DNA of 58,417 bases from an uncultured Alistipes sp. (GTDB taxonomy: Bacteria > Bacteroidota > Bacteroidia > Bacteroidales > Rikenellaceae), in NCBI GenBank assembly GCA_910583985.1, contig CAJTYA010000017.1, forward strand, positions 1 through 58,417, given 5' to 3'. The notes below the pieces were generated by a model. The model was not told where the DNA came from, searched no databases, and worked only from the letters and a program-made list of their open reading frames with translations. Positions within the stretch are counted from its first letter, which is position 1. The number at the start of each line of letters is the position of its first letter. This document shows, piece after piece, positions 25,568-34,434 of this stretch. Position numbers and translations under genes: made by a program.

Positions 25568-25781
25568 CAAAACGAATATGCACGGGCTCGACACTTACCC
25601 TCTGAAGCGATACCACTCGCCGGACGGAAATAAGTCAAAGCCCGTGCATGCCTGCACAAGCTCCAACCGTTCATCTTCCCGTCGCAATAGAGCAGAGTGG
25701 TATTTTTCAGAATGGGAACAAACAGTTCAGAACCAAAATCACGTATGTCGATTTCCGATTTATCTCATCCGTTTCGTTTTG
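25568..25781 (-). ncRNA. 6S-like structured RNA candidate
   Basis: The transcript starting near 25780 would be about 214 nt. Its ends pair (CAAAACGAA 25781-25773 with TTCGTTTTG 25576-25568). Inside, CGACAT pairs with GTGTCG, then an asymmetric bubble follows, then a long rod: CTGAA with TTCAG, ATACCACTC (25703-25695) with GAGTGGTAT (25618-25610), and GACGGGAA (25683-25676) with TTTCCGTC (25630-25623). An alternative 11-bp stem (25578-25588/25639-25649) competes with it. A closing stem, central bubble and long apical rod of about 200 nt are the hallmarks of 6S RNA. The identity is inferred from fold and length only. Confidence 0.5.
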
Positions 25782-25783
25782 AG

Positions 25784-25814
25784 CAAAGTTAAAGAAAACA
25801 AGTCTTCACACAAA
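25784..25814 (-). promoter_or_regulatory. promoter of the 6S-like RNA
   Basis: On the minus strand TTTG (25814-25811), 19 bases, TAACTTTG (25791-25784): a complete Bacteroidetes promoter. The nearest downstream gene begins 650 bases away, so an RNA is the likely product. Confidence 0.8.
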
Positions 25815-25851
25815 GAGCCTTCTCGAAATAGGACATACCCCGAACGGAGGC

Positions 25852-26136
25852 TCACAGACGCTGCCGGCACTCGGTGCGGCAACGGCTGTAACCGTATAAA
25901 AAGTAAAAATCCCTAATCTCTTCCGACCGCGCGGCCCGCACGTAGCGGTAATCGGGCGGCAGGCATGCGTCATAGCGCAAATCGCCGCCGCCGTACCACA
26001 ACGCCTCCAACCGGATGCGCCCTTCGTCGAACCGGTCGAAGATTCCGAACACGCCGCAGGCGGAAGTGCCGCGGGGACATACCGCGAACAGATACACGCC
26101 GCCCGCGGCAAACGAGAAATCATCGACCCGCACCAT
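25852..26136 (-). CDS. small conserved-looking hypothetical protein
   Basis: Starting at ATG 26136 this gives 94 residues (MVRVDDFSFAAGGVYLFAVC...). The central part (VFGIFDRFDEGRIRLEALWY) and the end (LPPDYRYVRAARSEEIRDFYFLYGY) read like a folded protein of the kind found in many Bacteroidales, but no domain name can be given. It overlaps the end of the preceding small gene by 17 bases, so the pair is probably coupled. An upstream extension to 26277 is possible but overlaps that gene further. Confidence 0.5.
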   Translation of the reverse strand: MVRVDDFSFAAGGVYLFAVCPRGTSACGVFGIFDRFDEGRIRLEALWYGGGDLRYDACLPPDYRYVRAARSEEIRDFYFLYGYSRCRTECRQRL

Positions 26137-26341
26137 ATCGTTCGCTGTTCGGTTCCTCCAAAGCAGACGTATCGGCATGCAGGGCCTTGAGAAAACTTTT
26201 ATAACATATTCCGAATTCGGGTTCGACATATTTTCGGTAGATCGAACGCAGGTTTCTGTCCTGTCGTCCGGGTTCATAATACATTGAGACGATTTTTTGA
26301 ATCTTTTTCGCTTTTTTCAGATAAGAAATTTGATGTGCCAT
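26120..26341 (-). CDS. small Bacteroidales protein with YEPGRQDR motif
   Basis: From ATG 26341 the product is 73 residues and very basic. The stretch SMYYEPGRQDRNLRSIYRKY, then a short region and ICYKSFLKAL, recalls a recurrent family of small Bacteroidales proteins with a helix-turn-helix-like spacing. The function is unknown. It lies upstream of and overlaps the 94-residue gene. The 304-base AT-rich gap upstream (26342-26645) shows no other gene. Confidence 0.55.
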   Translation of the reverse strand: MAHQISYLKKAKKIQKIVSMYYEPGRQDRNLRSIYRKYVEPEFGICYKSFLKALHADTSALEEPNSERYGAGR

Positions 26342-26645
26342 TTGCAATTAAATTTAGGTTACAGCATTAATTGGTGAAAACGGACACCGTAATTTCGAAA
26401 CTTATGATTACAATTAAAAACGGAAGAAACGTTTCTTCCTATATTTTACAAATAAATGAATATCCCGACACGATAAGACATATTTTAAACTCCGCGACAA
26501 ACTGAAAAACACACTTTTATTATCCGACGCCGAACGAAACACAGACTCGTCCGACGGCGTCGCTCCGAACGAAATCCGCCCCCTTCGCCGTCGGCCTGCA
26601 CGGCACGGAAAGAGCATCCTGCATCCGAGGCAAACCCGCCCTGCA

Positions 26646-27428
26646 TCAGAGGTTGCATCGCGCCCAGACGATCATCAGTTCGTTCCGGTCGCTTTTCCAT
26701 GCTTTTTTATAAAGCTCGCGCACCACATCCAGCCAACGCTGCGTCGGGTGGGCATCGGTTCCGACCTCCTCTTTTCCTCCGCAGGCGACATACTGGCCGG
26801 GCGTCGTCCCGATAATGCGGGCGAACCGACCGGTGCGGGACCGAAGATCGCTCCCCCTCATCCGAAGATACCCGTCGAGGCGCTCCTCGTCGAGGTGGCC
26901 CCTTCCGGGCCGCAGCGTACTGTCGGCCGGCCATACCGTCACCCCGTCCCGAAAGAGGTAAGGAACGTAATCGCCCGCCTTGTACATCGCTTCGTAGACG
27001 ATCCCGGCGACGGGAAACTGCCCGCCCGACTGGTAAAGGACGGTCTTGCGCATTTTCTCCGTGTACCGGTATTCGATGCTGCCTTTGGCCTCCCAGCAGG
27101 CGGTGAGAATCCACAGGGCCAGCTTCTTCGGCGAAGGATCGAGCAAAAGGACCTTCGCCTTTTTCGGACCGCCGACGGTACTGTCGTAGCCGGTGCGGTA
27201 CTCGTAAAGCCGAACCGGATAGCCTTCCCATCCCTCCGTGCGACGGTCCTCGCGGACGAAGGTCTGCTCCATGTACGCCGCCCGCAACACGGCGGCGCAG
27301 CGCTCCGTCATCACGGGCAGGCTGTCCCGAAGCATCTTACGGGGTATGGAACCCTTGCGGGCCGCGAGCGGCATCGCCGCCCACAGTAGGCCCGTAGTCA
27401 AAACCGCCGTCAGAAGAAGTTTTTTCAT
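26646..27428 (-). CDS. exported protein of unknown function
   Basis: The 260-residue protein has a clear signal peptide (MKKLLLTAVLTTGLLWAAMPLAA). The mature part is basic and rich in Arg, Tyr and Trp, with no recognised domain. It contains segments such as VKLYEYRTGYD-like strands (VRLYEYRTGYDST) and WILTACWEAKGSIEYRYTEKMR. It stands alone, with a 296-base gap to the next gene on the same strand that contains that gene's terminator. It is probably periplasmic. Confidence 0.7.
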   Translation of the reverse strand: MKKLLLTAVLTTGLLWAAMPLAARKGSIPRKMLRDSLPVMTERCAAVLRAAYMEQTFVREDRRTEGWEGYPVRLYEYRTGYDSTVGGPKKAKVLLLDPSPKKLALWILTACWEAKGSIEYRYTEKMRKTVLYQSGGQFPVAGIVYEAMYKAGDYVPYLFRDGVTVWPADSTLRPGRGHLDEERLDGYLRMRGSDLRSRTGRFARIIGTTPGQYVACGGKEEVGTDAHPTQRWLDVVRELYKKAWKSDRNELMIVWARCNL

Positions 27429-27632
27429 ACGACATCTCGTTTCACCGATTCTCCCCTACGCTGCACAAAACCGGTGCCCGCAGGCACAGGATCGGCACGA
27501 CACGGGACGTTCCGGCCGTATCTTCCGCCCGTGCCCGACACGGTACGGCAGCATCCCGGAAAGCCCGAAATATTCCAAAACGGCGCAAATATAATACTTT
27601 TCGATAAAACGGCAACCGGTGAGACCGGAAAG

Positions 27633-27669
27633 AAAAAAGCGATCCCTTTCGCATGGCGAAAGGGATCGC
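27633..27669 (-). terminator. terminator of the three-repeat lipoprotein gene
   Basis: Perfect 14-bp stem GCGATCCCTTTCGC/GCGAAAGGGATCGC with a 3-base loop, followed on the minus strand by TTTTTTC. Confidence 0.9.
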
Positions 27670-27724
27670 TTATCGTTACGACCATTCCGGCCGCTCCAGA
27701 AACCGGAGTCTGCCGGAGAGCCGG

Positions 27725-29947
27725 CTATCGGAACAGGGTCACCGTCGGTCTGGGACGTTTTTTGAAACGATCCGCCGCAACGGACTCGCGGGATGCCGCA
27801 CGGTCGGATTTCCGTACGACGGGAGCAGACAGTGCACGCGGAGCGGAAGCCTCCGAGCCGGACTCGTCCACCACGGTCACACTGCCGTTCCACATCGCCC
27901 CGAAATAGTTGCCGCCTTCGGCTTTGTCGTAGCAGTCGATGACGAACATGTACTTGCCCTCGCCGCGAGGCATGACATATATGCTGCCGGCTTTGGCGGG
28001 CGCGTATTTCGTCGCCTGTCCGTCGGCCGTCAGACCGCCCACGTACCAAGTGCCGGCCAATCCGTCGGAAGTCATCGTTCCGGGAATGAAATACTGCGAC
28101 TGGGTATCGAGCGTTTCGAGCAGATTGTAATAACCGGAGGGCAAACCGGAAGCCAGACCCGCCTTGGGCGATAGGAACTCGGCTTGGAACGCATCGGACC
28201 CCTCTTCGCCATTGGTGATGAGCAACGTCCAGTTGTCCATGCCGTTCTTGTAATAATCGCCGTAGTAATACAGCGTGGCCGTTCTGACCATTTCGAAATC
28301 GATATCGTAATCGCCCGTCAGCGTGGATTCATCCGAAGGACCGCCCGCGAGGTTTTCGATGGGCAGTTCGCCTTCATAGGAAGCCTTGAACGTATGGCCG
28401 TCGTTCGTCTCGAAATCGAAATCGAATTTATAACCGTCGCCCGACTTGGCCACGGTCACCGTACCGCCCGTGACGACGGCATAGAAATATTCGTAATCGG
28501 CATTCATCCGTTCGCAGAACGTTCCCGTCGCGAACGAATAACCGAAAGGTGCATCGATCACTTTGCACGGCATGAAAGTACCCTTGATGTGGTCGGCGGA
28601 AATCGTGTACGTTCCTTCCTCCAGCACGGCATCCTGCGGATTTTCGAACAACGTCGTAGAGAGATCGACGAAGAGCAGGTTGCCCGGTTCGGTCAGGTGA
28701 CCGTTGGAAATGGGCACGTCGGCGAAGTTCAGTGCGAAATTACCCGTGCCGCTCTCGTAGTAGTCGCCGTGGTAATACCCCTCAGCATACGAAAACTTCA
28801 GACCGGACACGTCCTCGCCGATGAGACGCAGGTCGCCCGATTCGTTGGAGGTCTGGAGCTGGCCTTCGAAAGCGCAGCGCACCTTCTCGCCGGTTTCGAG
28901 CGTCACCATGGCGACGATCTTGGTAGCGGTTTCGGAGTTCGTAACGGTCATTACGACATCGCTGTAAGCCACGTAGTTCTCGCCGTCCTGCGCCGGATCG
29001 AAATAATAATAGTTGGAATATTCGGCGTTGCAGCAGGTAAATTCGGCGAAGCTGTCGTCGGGATCCCAGCGGTAGGTGCCGTCCGGCAGAACGGCCTTGT
29101 CCGGGTCGATGGCACGGGGAGCGTACAGGTCGAAGAAGAACATCTGCGTCTGTTCCTCGTTGGACAGGCCGACGTAATAGTCGCCCGTACCGACACCCTG
29201 CAAATTGCCGTAATAGACCAGAGCGCCTTCGAAGGCGACGAAATTGCGGTCGTAGTCGCCCTTGGCAGTCGTCACGACGATGTCGGCCACTTCGCTGAGC
29301 TTATCGCCGTTGGCAGCCACCACGGCGATGCGGTAATCCGTTTCGGGATCGAGGCCAAGAATCATGAGTTGGGCCGCATTGTCGGTCACTTCGAAAGCCG
29401 TTCCGTTTTCCAGCACGTCAGCCGCGGCAGGCAGTTCGTCGTCCTTACCGACGAAGGTCCACGCACCGCTCGCAGCATACTGCGTGGCGACGCTCACGAC
29501 GGCCGAGGTGTCGGTCACGGCGCCTTTTTCCAGCGCGAGGGTCGGAGTGCCTTGGCTGGTGAGCATTTCGATCTTGACGACTTCGCCCGTCTGCGAACCG
29601 TAAGAGGCGGCCGCAGCTACGATGTAGGTCGTGTTGGGAACGAGACCGGACACGGTGATTTCCGAGTCCTTGTCGGCGGCAACCGTCGTCCCTTCGGCCA
29701 ATATGGCAGCGGCCGCGGGCAGAGCGTCGGCGGTCTTTTCGACGCAGACGTAGGCGCATTTTTCGGCATCCGAAGGCGACACGGTGAACGACACCGAAGT
29801 TTCGGTGGGCTCGCCGGCCGTCAGCGTCACCGAAGGCGTCACGACGGGACCTTCGTCGTCATCGTCCTTGCAGGACGAAAAAGACAGCGTCAGCATCAGA
29901 GCCGGCAGAGCGGCCATGAGCCAAGACAGGTACTTTTTGATCTTCAT
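27725..29947 (-). CDS. lipoprotein with Fn3-like domains and three internal repeats
   Basis: The 740-residue protein has a lipoprotein signal (LSFSSC followed by an acid run, which in Bacteroidetes favours surface export). Residues about 36-128 and 132-229 are Fn3-like (GLVPNTTYIVAAA and GLDPETDYRIAVVAA). Three repeats of about 130-150 residues follow (about 238-370, 388-535 and 550-695), each starting with a YYGxYYxxGxxN-like motif and containing L.P.G.Y/Y. The repeat is probably a carbohydrate-associated beta domain of Bacteroidales lipoproteins, but no name can be given. A basic tail ends the protein. A full promoter lies 200 bases upstream. Confidence 0.82.
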   Translation of the reverse strand: MKIKKYLSWLMAALPALMLTLSFSSCKDDDDEGPVVTPSVTLTAGEPTETSVSFTVSPSDAEKCAYVCVEKTADALPAAAAILAEGTTVAADKDSEITVSGLVPNTTYIVAAAASYGSQTGEVVKIEMLTSQGTPTLALEKGAVTDTSAVVSVATQYAASGAWTFVGKDDELPAAADVLENGTAFEVTDNAAQLMILGLDPETDYRIAVVAANGDKLSEVADIVVTTAKGDYDRNFVAFEGALVYYGNLQGVGTGDYYVGLSNEEQTQMFFFDLYAPRAIDPDKAVLPDGTYRWDPDDSFAEFTCCNAEYSNYYYFDPAQDGENYVAYSDVVMTVTNSETATKIVAMVTLETGEKVRCAFEGQLQTSNESGDLRLIGEDVSGLKFSYAEGYYHGDYYESGTGNFALNFADVPISNGHLTEPGNLLFVDLSTTLFENPQDAVLEEGTYTISADHIKGTFMPCKVIDAPFGYSFATGTFCERMNADYEYFYAVVTGGTVTVAKSGDGYKFDFDFETNDGHTFKASYEGELPIENLAGGPSDESTLTGDYDIDFEMVRTATLYYYGDYYKNGMDNWTLLITNGEEGSDAFQAEFLSPKAGLASGLPSGYYNLLETLDTQSQYFIPGTMTSDGLAGTWYVGGLTADGQATKYAPAKAGSIYVMPRGEGKYMFVIDCYDKAEGGNYFGAMWNGSVTVVDESGSEASAPRALSAPVVRKSDRAASRESVAADRFKKRPRPTVTLFR

Positions 29948-30149
29948 AATTTTTTCAGTTTGGTTTATAATGGAAATTCATGAAAATTCCGGTACATTTT
30001 TTCGGTTCCGCCGCCTCGCAAAGCGGAAAACCGACGGCGGACGATACGAAAAACGGCAGCCGAAACCGCCTGCCCGTACACGCTGGATTTTCCGTCCGAC
30101 CGCCCGGCATCGCGCGGAGGTCATGTCCGAAATCCGGTCCCCAACCGGT

Positions 30150-30181
30150 CAAATGTAGAAATTAAAACCTTACGAAACAAA
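30150..30181 (-). promoter_or_regulatory. promoter of the three-repeat lipoprotein gene
   Basis: On the minus strand TTTG (30181-30178), 20 bases, TACATTTG (30157-30150). The expected leader of about 195 bases (29948-30143) has no frame and may be regulatory. From 30182 to 30601 nothing else was seen. Confidence 0.75.
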
Positions 30182-30601
30182 CCGCAGGGACAGGCACGTA
30201 CAGGCCTGCTCCGGGACTGGGTGGCGATTCATAATCAAAACACGTCCGCACCATTACAAACCCGAAGGCACCGGCACGAGAGCCGTTACGATCCGGAACA
30301 TATAAGGTCGGAAAATATTTTCCCGAAAAACGGTCGTCTTCCTGTGTCCGAAACGCCTTGCGGAATGCCGTCCGCCCAGCGCCGGGAAAGACGCGACGGG
30401 CCGACCGCCCGACACGAACGATTCGTCCGACACGAAAACCCGGCCTCGTTCCCGCGTTCGCGAACGCGGGGCCGAAGCCGACCGCCGTCTGCGCGGGAAA
30501 GCGAGCGGCCGAAACACGACATGCCCCGCGCGCCTGTCGGGCAGGCACACGGAGCTCCGGCAGGACCGCACGCGGCAGTCCGGAACGAGCCCCGACCCTC
30601 C

Positions 30602-30898
30602 TTACGCCTCGGTCTTATGGACGACGATGCGATTCCATTCGGGATTGCGACGGATGTAGGAGGAGACGAAGGAGCACATGGGCACCAGTTGCAACCCCTG
30701 TCGCTCGATGTCGGCCAGCACGGCCGCGACGAGCCGGGCGCCGATGCCGCGGCCTTCGAGTTGCGGAGGGACCTCGGTATGCGTCAGATAGATGATGCCG
30801 CCCGCCGTCTTGATGTACTCGATTTTGGGGACATGCTCTCCAATATGGAATTCGTACTGTTTGAGCCGCTCGTTATCTGTCAGCAGGTATCGGTCCAT
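30602..30898 (-). CDS. GNAT-type N-acetyltransferase, short YidJ-like
   Basis: The 98-residue protein belongs to the short GCN5-related class (GNAT without the first strands). The acetyl-CoA loop is EGRGIGARLV, preceded by YLTHTEVPPQL and followed by LQLVPMCSFVSSYIRRNPEW, the diagnostic C-terminal pattern of this class. Its substrate is unknown. It is divergent from the MscS channel with a 453-base gap that holds no further gene I can support. Confidence 0.88.
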   Translation of the reverse strand: MDRYLLTDNERLKQYEFHIGEHVPKIEYIKTAGGIIYLTHTEVPPQLEGRGIGARLVAAVLADIERQGLQLVPMCSFVSSYIRRNPEWNRIVVHKTEA

Positions 30899-31351
30899 TG
30901 TTTTCGTTTTTTAAAGTTCAGCGAACGGACCTCCGGCAAATACCACACCAAAATCGTCTCCGGAAGAACGAGACGACCGCACCGGGGAACGGCCCGAACA
31001 CCCCCTCTCAGACCGGTCGCAACGAACCGAACCGCGATATTCGAAAGAGCCGCTGCGTCCCGCACGGAGGTTCCCTCGGCGCGGAACGGTCCTGCCGCAG
31101 CGCGCTTCCCGTCCGCGCAGCCATTCGTCCGCCATGCGGCAGGCCGGGGAGGAACCGCCAAATGCTGCGGACCGTCCCGCCTCCGCCATCCGAACGCCTC
31201 GGCGCCCTTTCTTCCCTCGGGCACATTCCCTCTCCGCCGGACGCGATTCGCAGCGCCCCCCGATACCGGGCCGGAAAAAGAAGCCGAGAAAGGGCGCACA
31301 GCGGCAAAGTATTTGCTGCACAGGGTGCGGAACCACCGATCCCTTATATTT

Positions 31352-32719
31352 ATGGAAGACAGTTACCTCACCCAATGGGCCCATCGCATACTGACGGAAA
31401 CGGGCGTGAAACCGGAGACAGCCCATCTGCTGGACCAGTTCGTCATTCTCGCGCTCATTCTGCTCACGGCATGGGTCGCCGACACGCTCTGCCGACTGAT
31501 CATCGTGGGCGGCGGCAAACGGCTCGCGCAGCGGACCGACAGGATGTGGCAGGAGCTGCTGTTCAATCCGCAGGTCCTGCGGAAATTCTCCGATCTGGTT
31601 CCGGTCATCCTCGTCTACATGCTCCTGCCGCTGGCCTTTCCCGAAAAATCGCACACGCCCGACATCCTCCAGAAGATCTGTCTGGTCTACATCGTCTTCA
31701 TCGTGCTGATGTTCGTCAACATCGTGCTGAAAGTGACTTTCACGCTGCTCTCGCGACGCAGCGACATGCACGACAGGCCGCTCAAAGGGGTATTGCAGAT
31801 CATGCAGGTGGGGCTGTTCTTTCTGGGCACGATTCTGGTCGTGAGCCTCATCGTGAACCGCTCGCCGGCGAAGATGCTGACGGGACTCGGCGCTTCGGCG
31901 GCGATTCTGATGTTGATTTTCAAGGACTCGATTCTGGGGCTCGTTTCGGGCATCATGCTCTCGGCCAACAAGATGCTCAAGCCCGGCGACTGGATCAGCA
32001 TGCCGAAGTACGACGTGGACGGCACCGTCATCGAAGTGACCCTCAACACGGTCAAGATCGAGAACTTCGACAACACCGTCACGACGATCCCGCCGTTTGT
32101 GCTCACCGGCGATTCGTTCCGGAACTGGCAGCGGATGGTCGAATCGGGCGGGCGGAGGATCATGCGTTCGGTCAACATCAACATGGACAGCGTGCGGTTC
32201 TGCACGCCCGACATGCTGGAGCGCTATGCGCAAAATGCGCTCGTGCGGGATTTCATCGCCCGATACGACGAGCGGTTCGCCCCTGCTAGAACGACGACCG
32301 GGACGAGCGGCCCGGCGGAAAAATCCGACGAAAAGACAAGTGCTCCGGACGGGCACGACGCGACGGCACCCGAAGAGGGGCGCACGGCGCCGGACGATGC
32401 GAGCCTCCATCGGCTGACGAACCTGACCGTCTTCAGGGCCTATCTGAGCGCCTATCTGCAAAAACTGTCGGTCGTCAACCACGAACTGACGTGCATGGTG
32501 CGCCATCTGCAACCCACCACCGAAGGCATTCCCGTCCAGATATACTGCTTCTCCGCCATCAAAGTGTGGACGGCCTACGAACAGATACAGGCCGACCTGT
32601 TCGACCACGTGATCGCCGTGGTCCGGGAATTCGATCTGGAACTGTTCCAGCGCCCGACGGGCAGCGACCTGCGCAAATGGCTCGAAGCCGAGCGAGGATC
32701 GTCCGCTGCGGAACGATAA
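31352..32719 (+). CDS. MscS-type mechanosensitive channel (YbdG-like)
   Basis: The 455-residue membrane protein opens on osmotic down-shock. There are about five hydrophobic helices before residue 200. The pore helix and following beta domain are seen in LTGLGASAAILMLIFKDSILGLVSGI and LKPGDWISMPKYDVDGTVIEV. The C-terminal cytoplasmic domain has an inserted acidic, low-complexity loop (about 312-350) not usual in the family, then a YbdG-like end (VQIYCFSAIKVWTAYEQIQADLFDHV). The start is ATG 31352; the longer upstream frame is Arg/Pro-rich and not supported. Confidence 0.92.
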   Translation: MEDSYLTQWAHRILTETGVKPETAHLLDQFVILALILLTAWVADTLCRLIIVGGGKRLAQRTDRMWQELLFNPQVLRKFSDLVPVILVYMLLPLAFPEKSHTPDILQKICLVYIVFIVLMFVNIVLKVTFTLLSRRSDMHDRPLKGVLQIMQVGLFFLGTILVVSLIVNRSPAKMLTGLGASAAILMLIFKDSILGLVSGIMLSANKMLKPGDWISMPKYDVDGTVIEVTLNTVKIENFDNTVTTIPPFVLTGDSFRNWQRMVESGGRRIMRSVNINMDSVRFCTPDMLERYAQNALVRDFIARYDERFAPARTTTGTSGPAEKSDEKTSAPDGHDATAPEEGRTAPDDASLHRLTNLTVFRAYLSAYLQKLSVVNHELTCMVRHLQPTTEGIPVQIYCFSAIKVWTAYEQIQADLFDHVIAVVREFDLELFQRPTGSDLRKWLEAERGSSAAER

Positions 32720-33120
32720 CGACGAGGCCGCCGAAGCCGCACGCGACGCCCGGCGGCAGGGACACGGCCGACAGCGACTTTTTTCCGGGCGTCGTTCCGG
32801 CAGGTGCCGGCATCAACGGTCCGGCGGCGACCGCTCCGAAAGGGATTATTTTCGCCGGGACAAACGGACCGGCCTCTCCGTATGCCGTGCACGGCCAAGG
32901 ATGCGACTCCGCACCGCTATCCCCCCTACCCGTCTTCGGCGGACCATCCGAACAAACGCCTCTCAGCGACATGCGACATCCCCGCCGGAGCGATGCCCGA
33001 CCAGAAAACCGCATCCGCATCCCGGTCATCCATCGCTGTCACGACCATCCGCCCCATGCCTTGCGAACGATCCGTCGCAGAAAGCCCCGTTGCGAAGAGG
33101 CGAATACCTCCCGAAAGAAA
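32720..33120. other. gene-free GC-rich stretch
   Basis: About 400 bases between convergent genes contain only low-complexity frames. Confidence 0.5.
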
Positions 33121-33174
33121 AAGTCCGGAAGAAGTCTTGTCCCCGCCTGCGACGGTGGCAAGACCTCTTCCGGA
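33113..33174 (-). terminator. terminator of the Pro/Arg-rich exported protein
   Basis: A 15-bp stem (CCGGAAGAGGTCTTG / CAAGACTTCTTCCGG, one mismatch) is followed on the minus strand by ACTTTTTCTTTC, about 80 bases after the stop codon at 33253. Confidence 0.75.
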
Positions 33175-33252
33175 CACGGTATTTTTCCGACAAGAAGACG
33201 GACCACTCCGGGCGGCACGAACAGAACCCTTGTGCAACGCTTCCTGCCGTTC

Positions 33253-34167
33253 CTACCGGCGATACCCTTTGTTCCCGGAAGATTTGCCTTGCGGAGCCGG
33301 CGAAGCCTTGCTTTCGGACTTCGCGTCGCGACGATAGCCGGCGTTCTTCTTCTCTCCGGAAGAAGGTTTTCCGTAAGCGGGGCCGTTCTCCGGCCGGGAG
33401 GGCTTCTGCGAGGGCGAAGGCCGTCCCTGCGGAGCGGACTTCTGACCATGCTGCCCGTGCTGCGGACGATCCGGAGCCGACGGGCGGGAGGGGCGCTCCG
33501 ACCGGGAAGGGGTTCCCGGTCGGGGTACGGCATACCCGTCCGGACGCGGACGCGAGGGAACGGCCGGGCGTTGCGGCGGCGCGGGCCTTTCGGGACGGGG
33601 AGGCACAGAGGGACGGGAATGAACGGGATGAGGCGCACCGTGATGCACTCTGGGGCGGAAATAAGACCACGCATGAGGATAGACGGGAGGATGGACCCGA
33701 TGCGGATTGCGACGCACGTAATAGTCGTTCCAGTACCGGTACTGATGGCGGAAACAGTCCAAGATCAGCCGGAAACCGGTCGAACCGCGGCCGATGCCCA
33801 GCGCGATCGAAATGCTCACCCAGTCGCGGTCGCGGCTCCGATAGTAACGGTCCATCACGTGCTTGAGCTTATGACCGCTCCGCCGGGCGAGCTCCAGTCC
33901 GAACAACAGATCGCTCGGCGCATATCCTTTCCGGATATAATAGCGCAGATCCGACCGCGACACGCCGTATTCGCGGGCCATTTCGATGACGAAACGGTCG
34001 GTGTAGGAGGCCGCATAATTGTCGATCATGAAGCCGAAACGGTAAACGTCGTCGAGACCGTCTCCGAAATATTCGTCATAGTAACCGTCATGGAAATCGT
34101 CGTACCATTGAGCCGAACCGGGCAACCAGAGCCCCAGTCCGAAAAGCAGAATCGCCAAACGTTTCAT
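33253..34167 (-). CDS. exported protein with basic Pro/Arg/Ser-rich tail
   Basis: Starting at 34167, the 304-residue protein has a signal peptide (MKRLAILLFGLGLWLPGSAQ). A short folded-looking part (about 21-160) is aromatic-rich, with YDDFHDGYYDEYFGDGLDD and a helical region (EMAREYGVSRSDLRYYIRKG). From about 175 to the end it is a disordered tail of Pro, Arg, His, Ser and Lys with many RPxxP and PSRP units. Such tails can bind nucleic acid, LPS or cell wall; none is shown here. The family was not recognised. An in-frame extension to 34320 is not supported. Confidence 0.75.
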   Translation of the reverse strand: MKRLAILLFGLGLWLPGSAQWYDDFHDGYYDEYFGDGLDDVYRFGFMIDNYAASYTDRFVIEMAREYGVSRSDLRYYIRKGYAPSDLLFGLELARRSGHKLKHVMDRYYRSRDRDWVSISIALGIGRGSTGFRLILDCFRHQYRYWNDYYVRRNPHRVHPPVYPHAWSYFRPRVHHGAPHPVHSRPSVPPRPERPAPPQRPAVPSRPRPDGYAVPRPGTPSRSERPSRPSAPDRPQHGQHGQKSAPQGRPSPSQKPSRPENGPAYGKPSSGEKKNAGYRRDAKSESKASPAPQGKSSGNKGYRR

Positions 34168-34434
34168 AATCGTATCGGGTTTTATTCGTAGAACGTCCTC
34201 GCCGGGTGAAAAGTTACGCTCCCAAAGCGTTTTCCCGTGTCGGGGACGGAAGCGTTTCCGACCGTCCCGCCCTGTCGCCGGCCGGTCCTCCTGTCCGGTC
34301 CGTGCCGCCCGCACCCGCAAGATCCTGCCGCAGCAGGACCGTCAAACGCCGCACGAAGCGCGGGACCGTGAAACCGGACCGGAGCGACGCGTACCGGTCC
34401 GGCGGACGGGAGGCGGTTCGCTCGTGCGGCGGGG

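Noticed and set aside
25568..25781. Cobalamin, TPP, FMN or SAM riboswitch, SRP RNA, RNase P RNA or tmRNA
   Set aside because: None of the conserved core motifs of these families was found in the transcript; the 6S-like rod fits better.
28184..29983. 599-residue plus-strand frame opposite the three-repeat lipoprotein
   Set aside because: Antisense shadow rich in Arg, Gly, Val and His. The minus-strand gene has a signal peptide, promoter and terminator.
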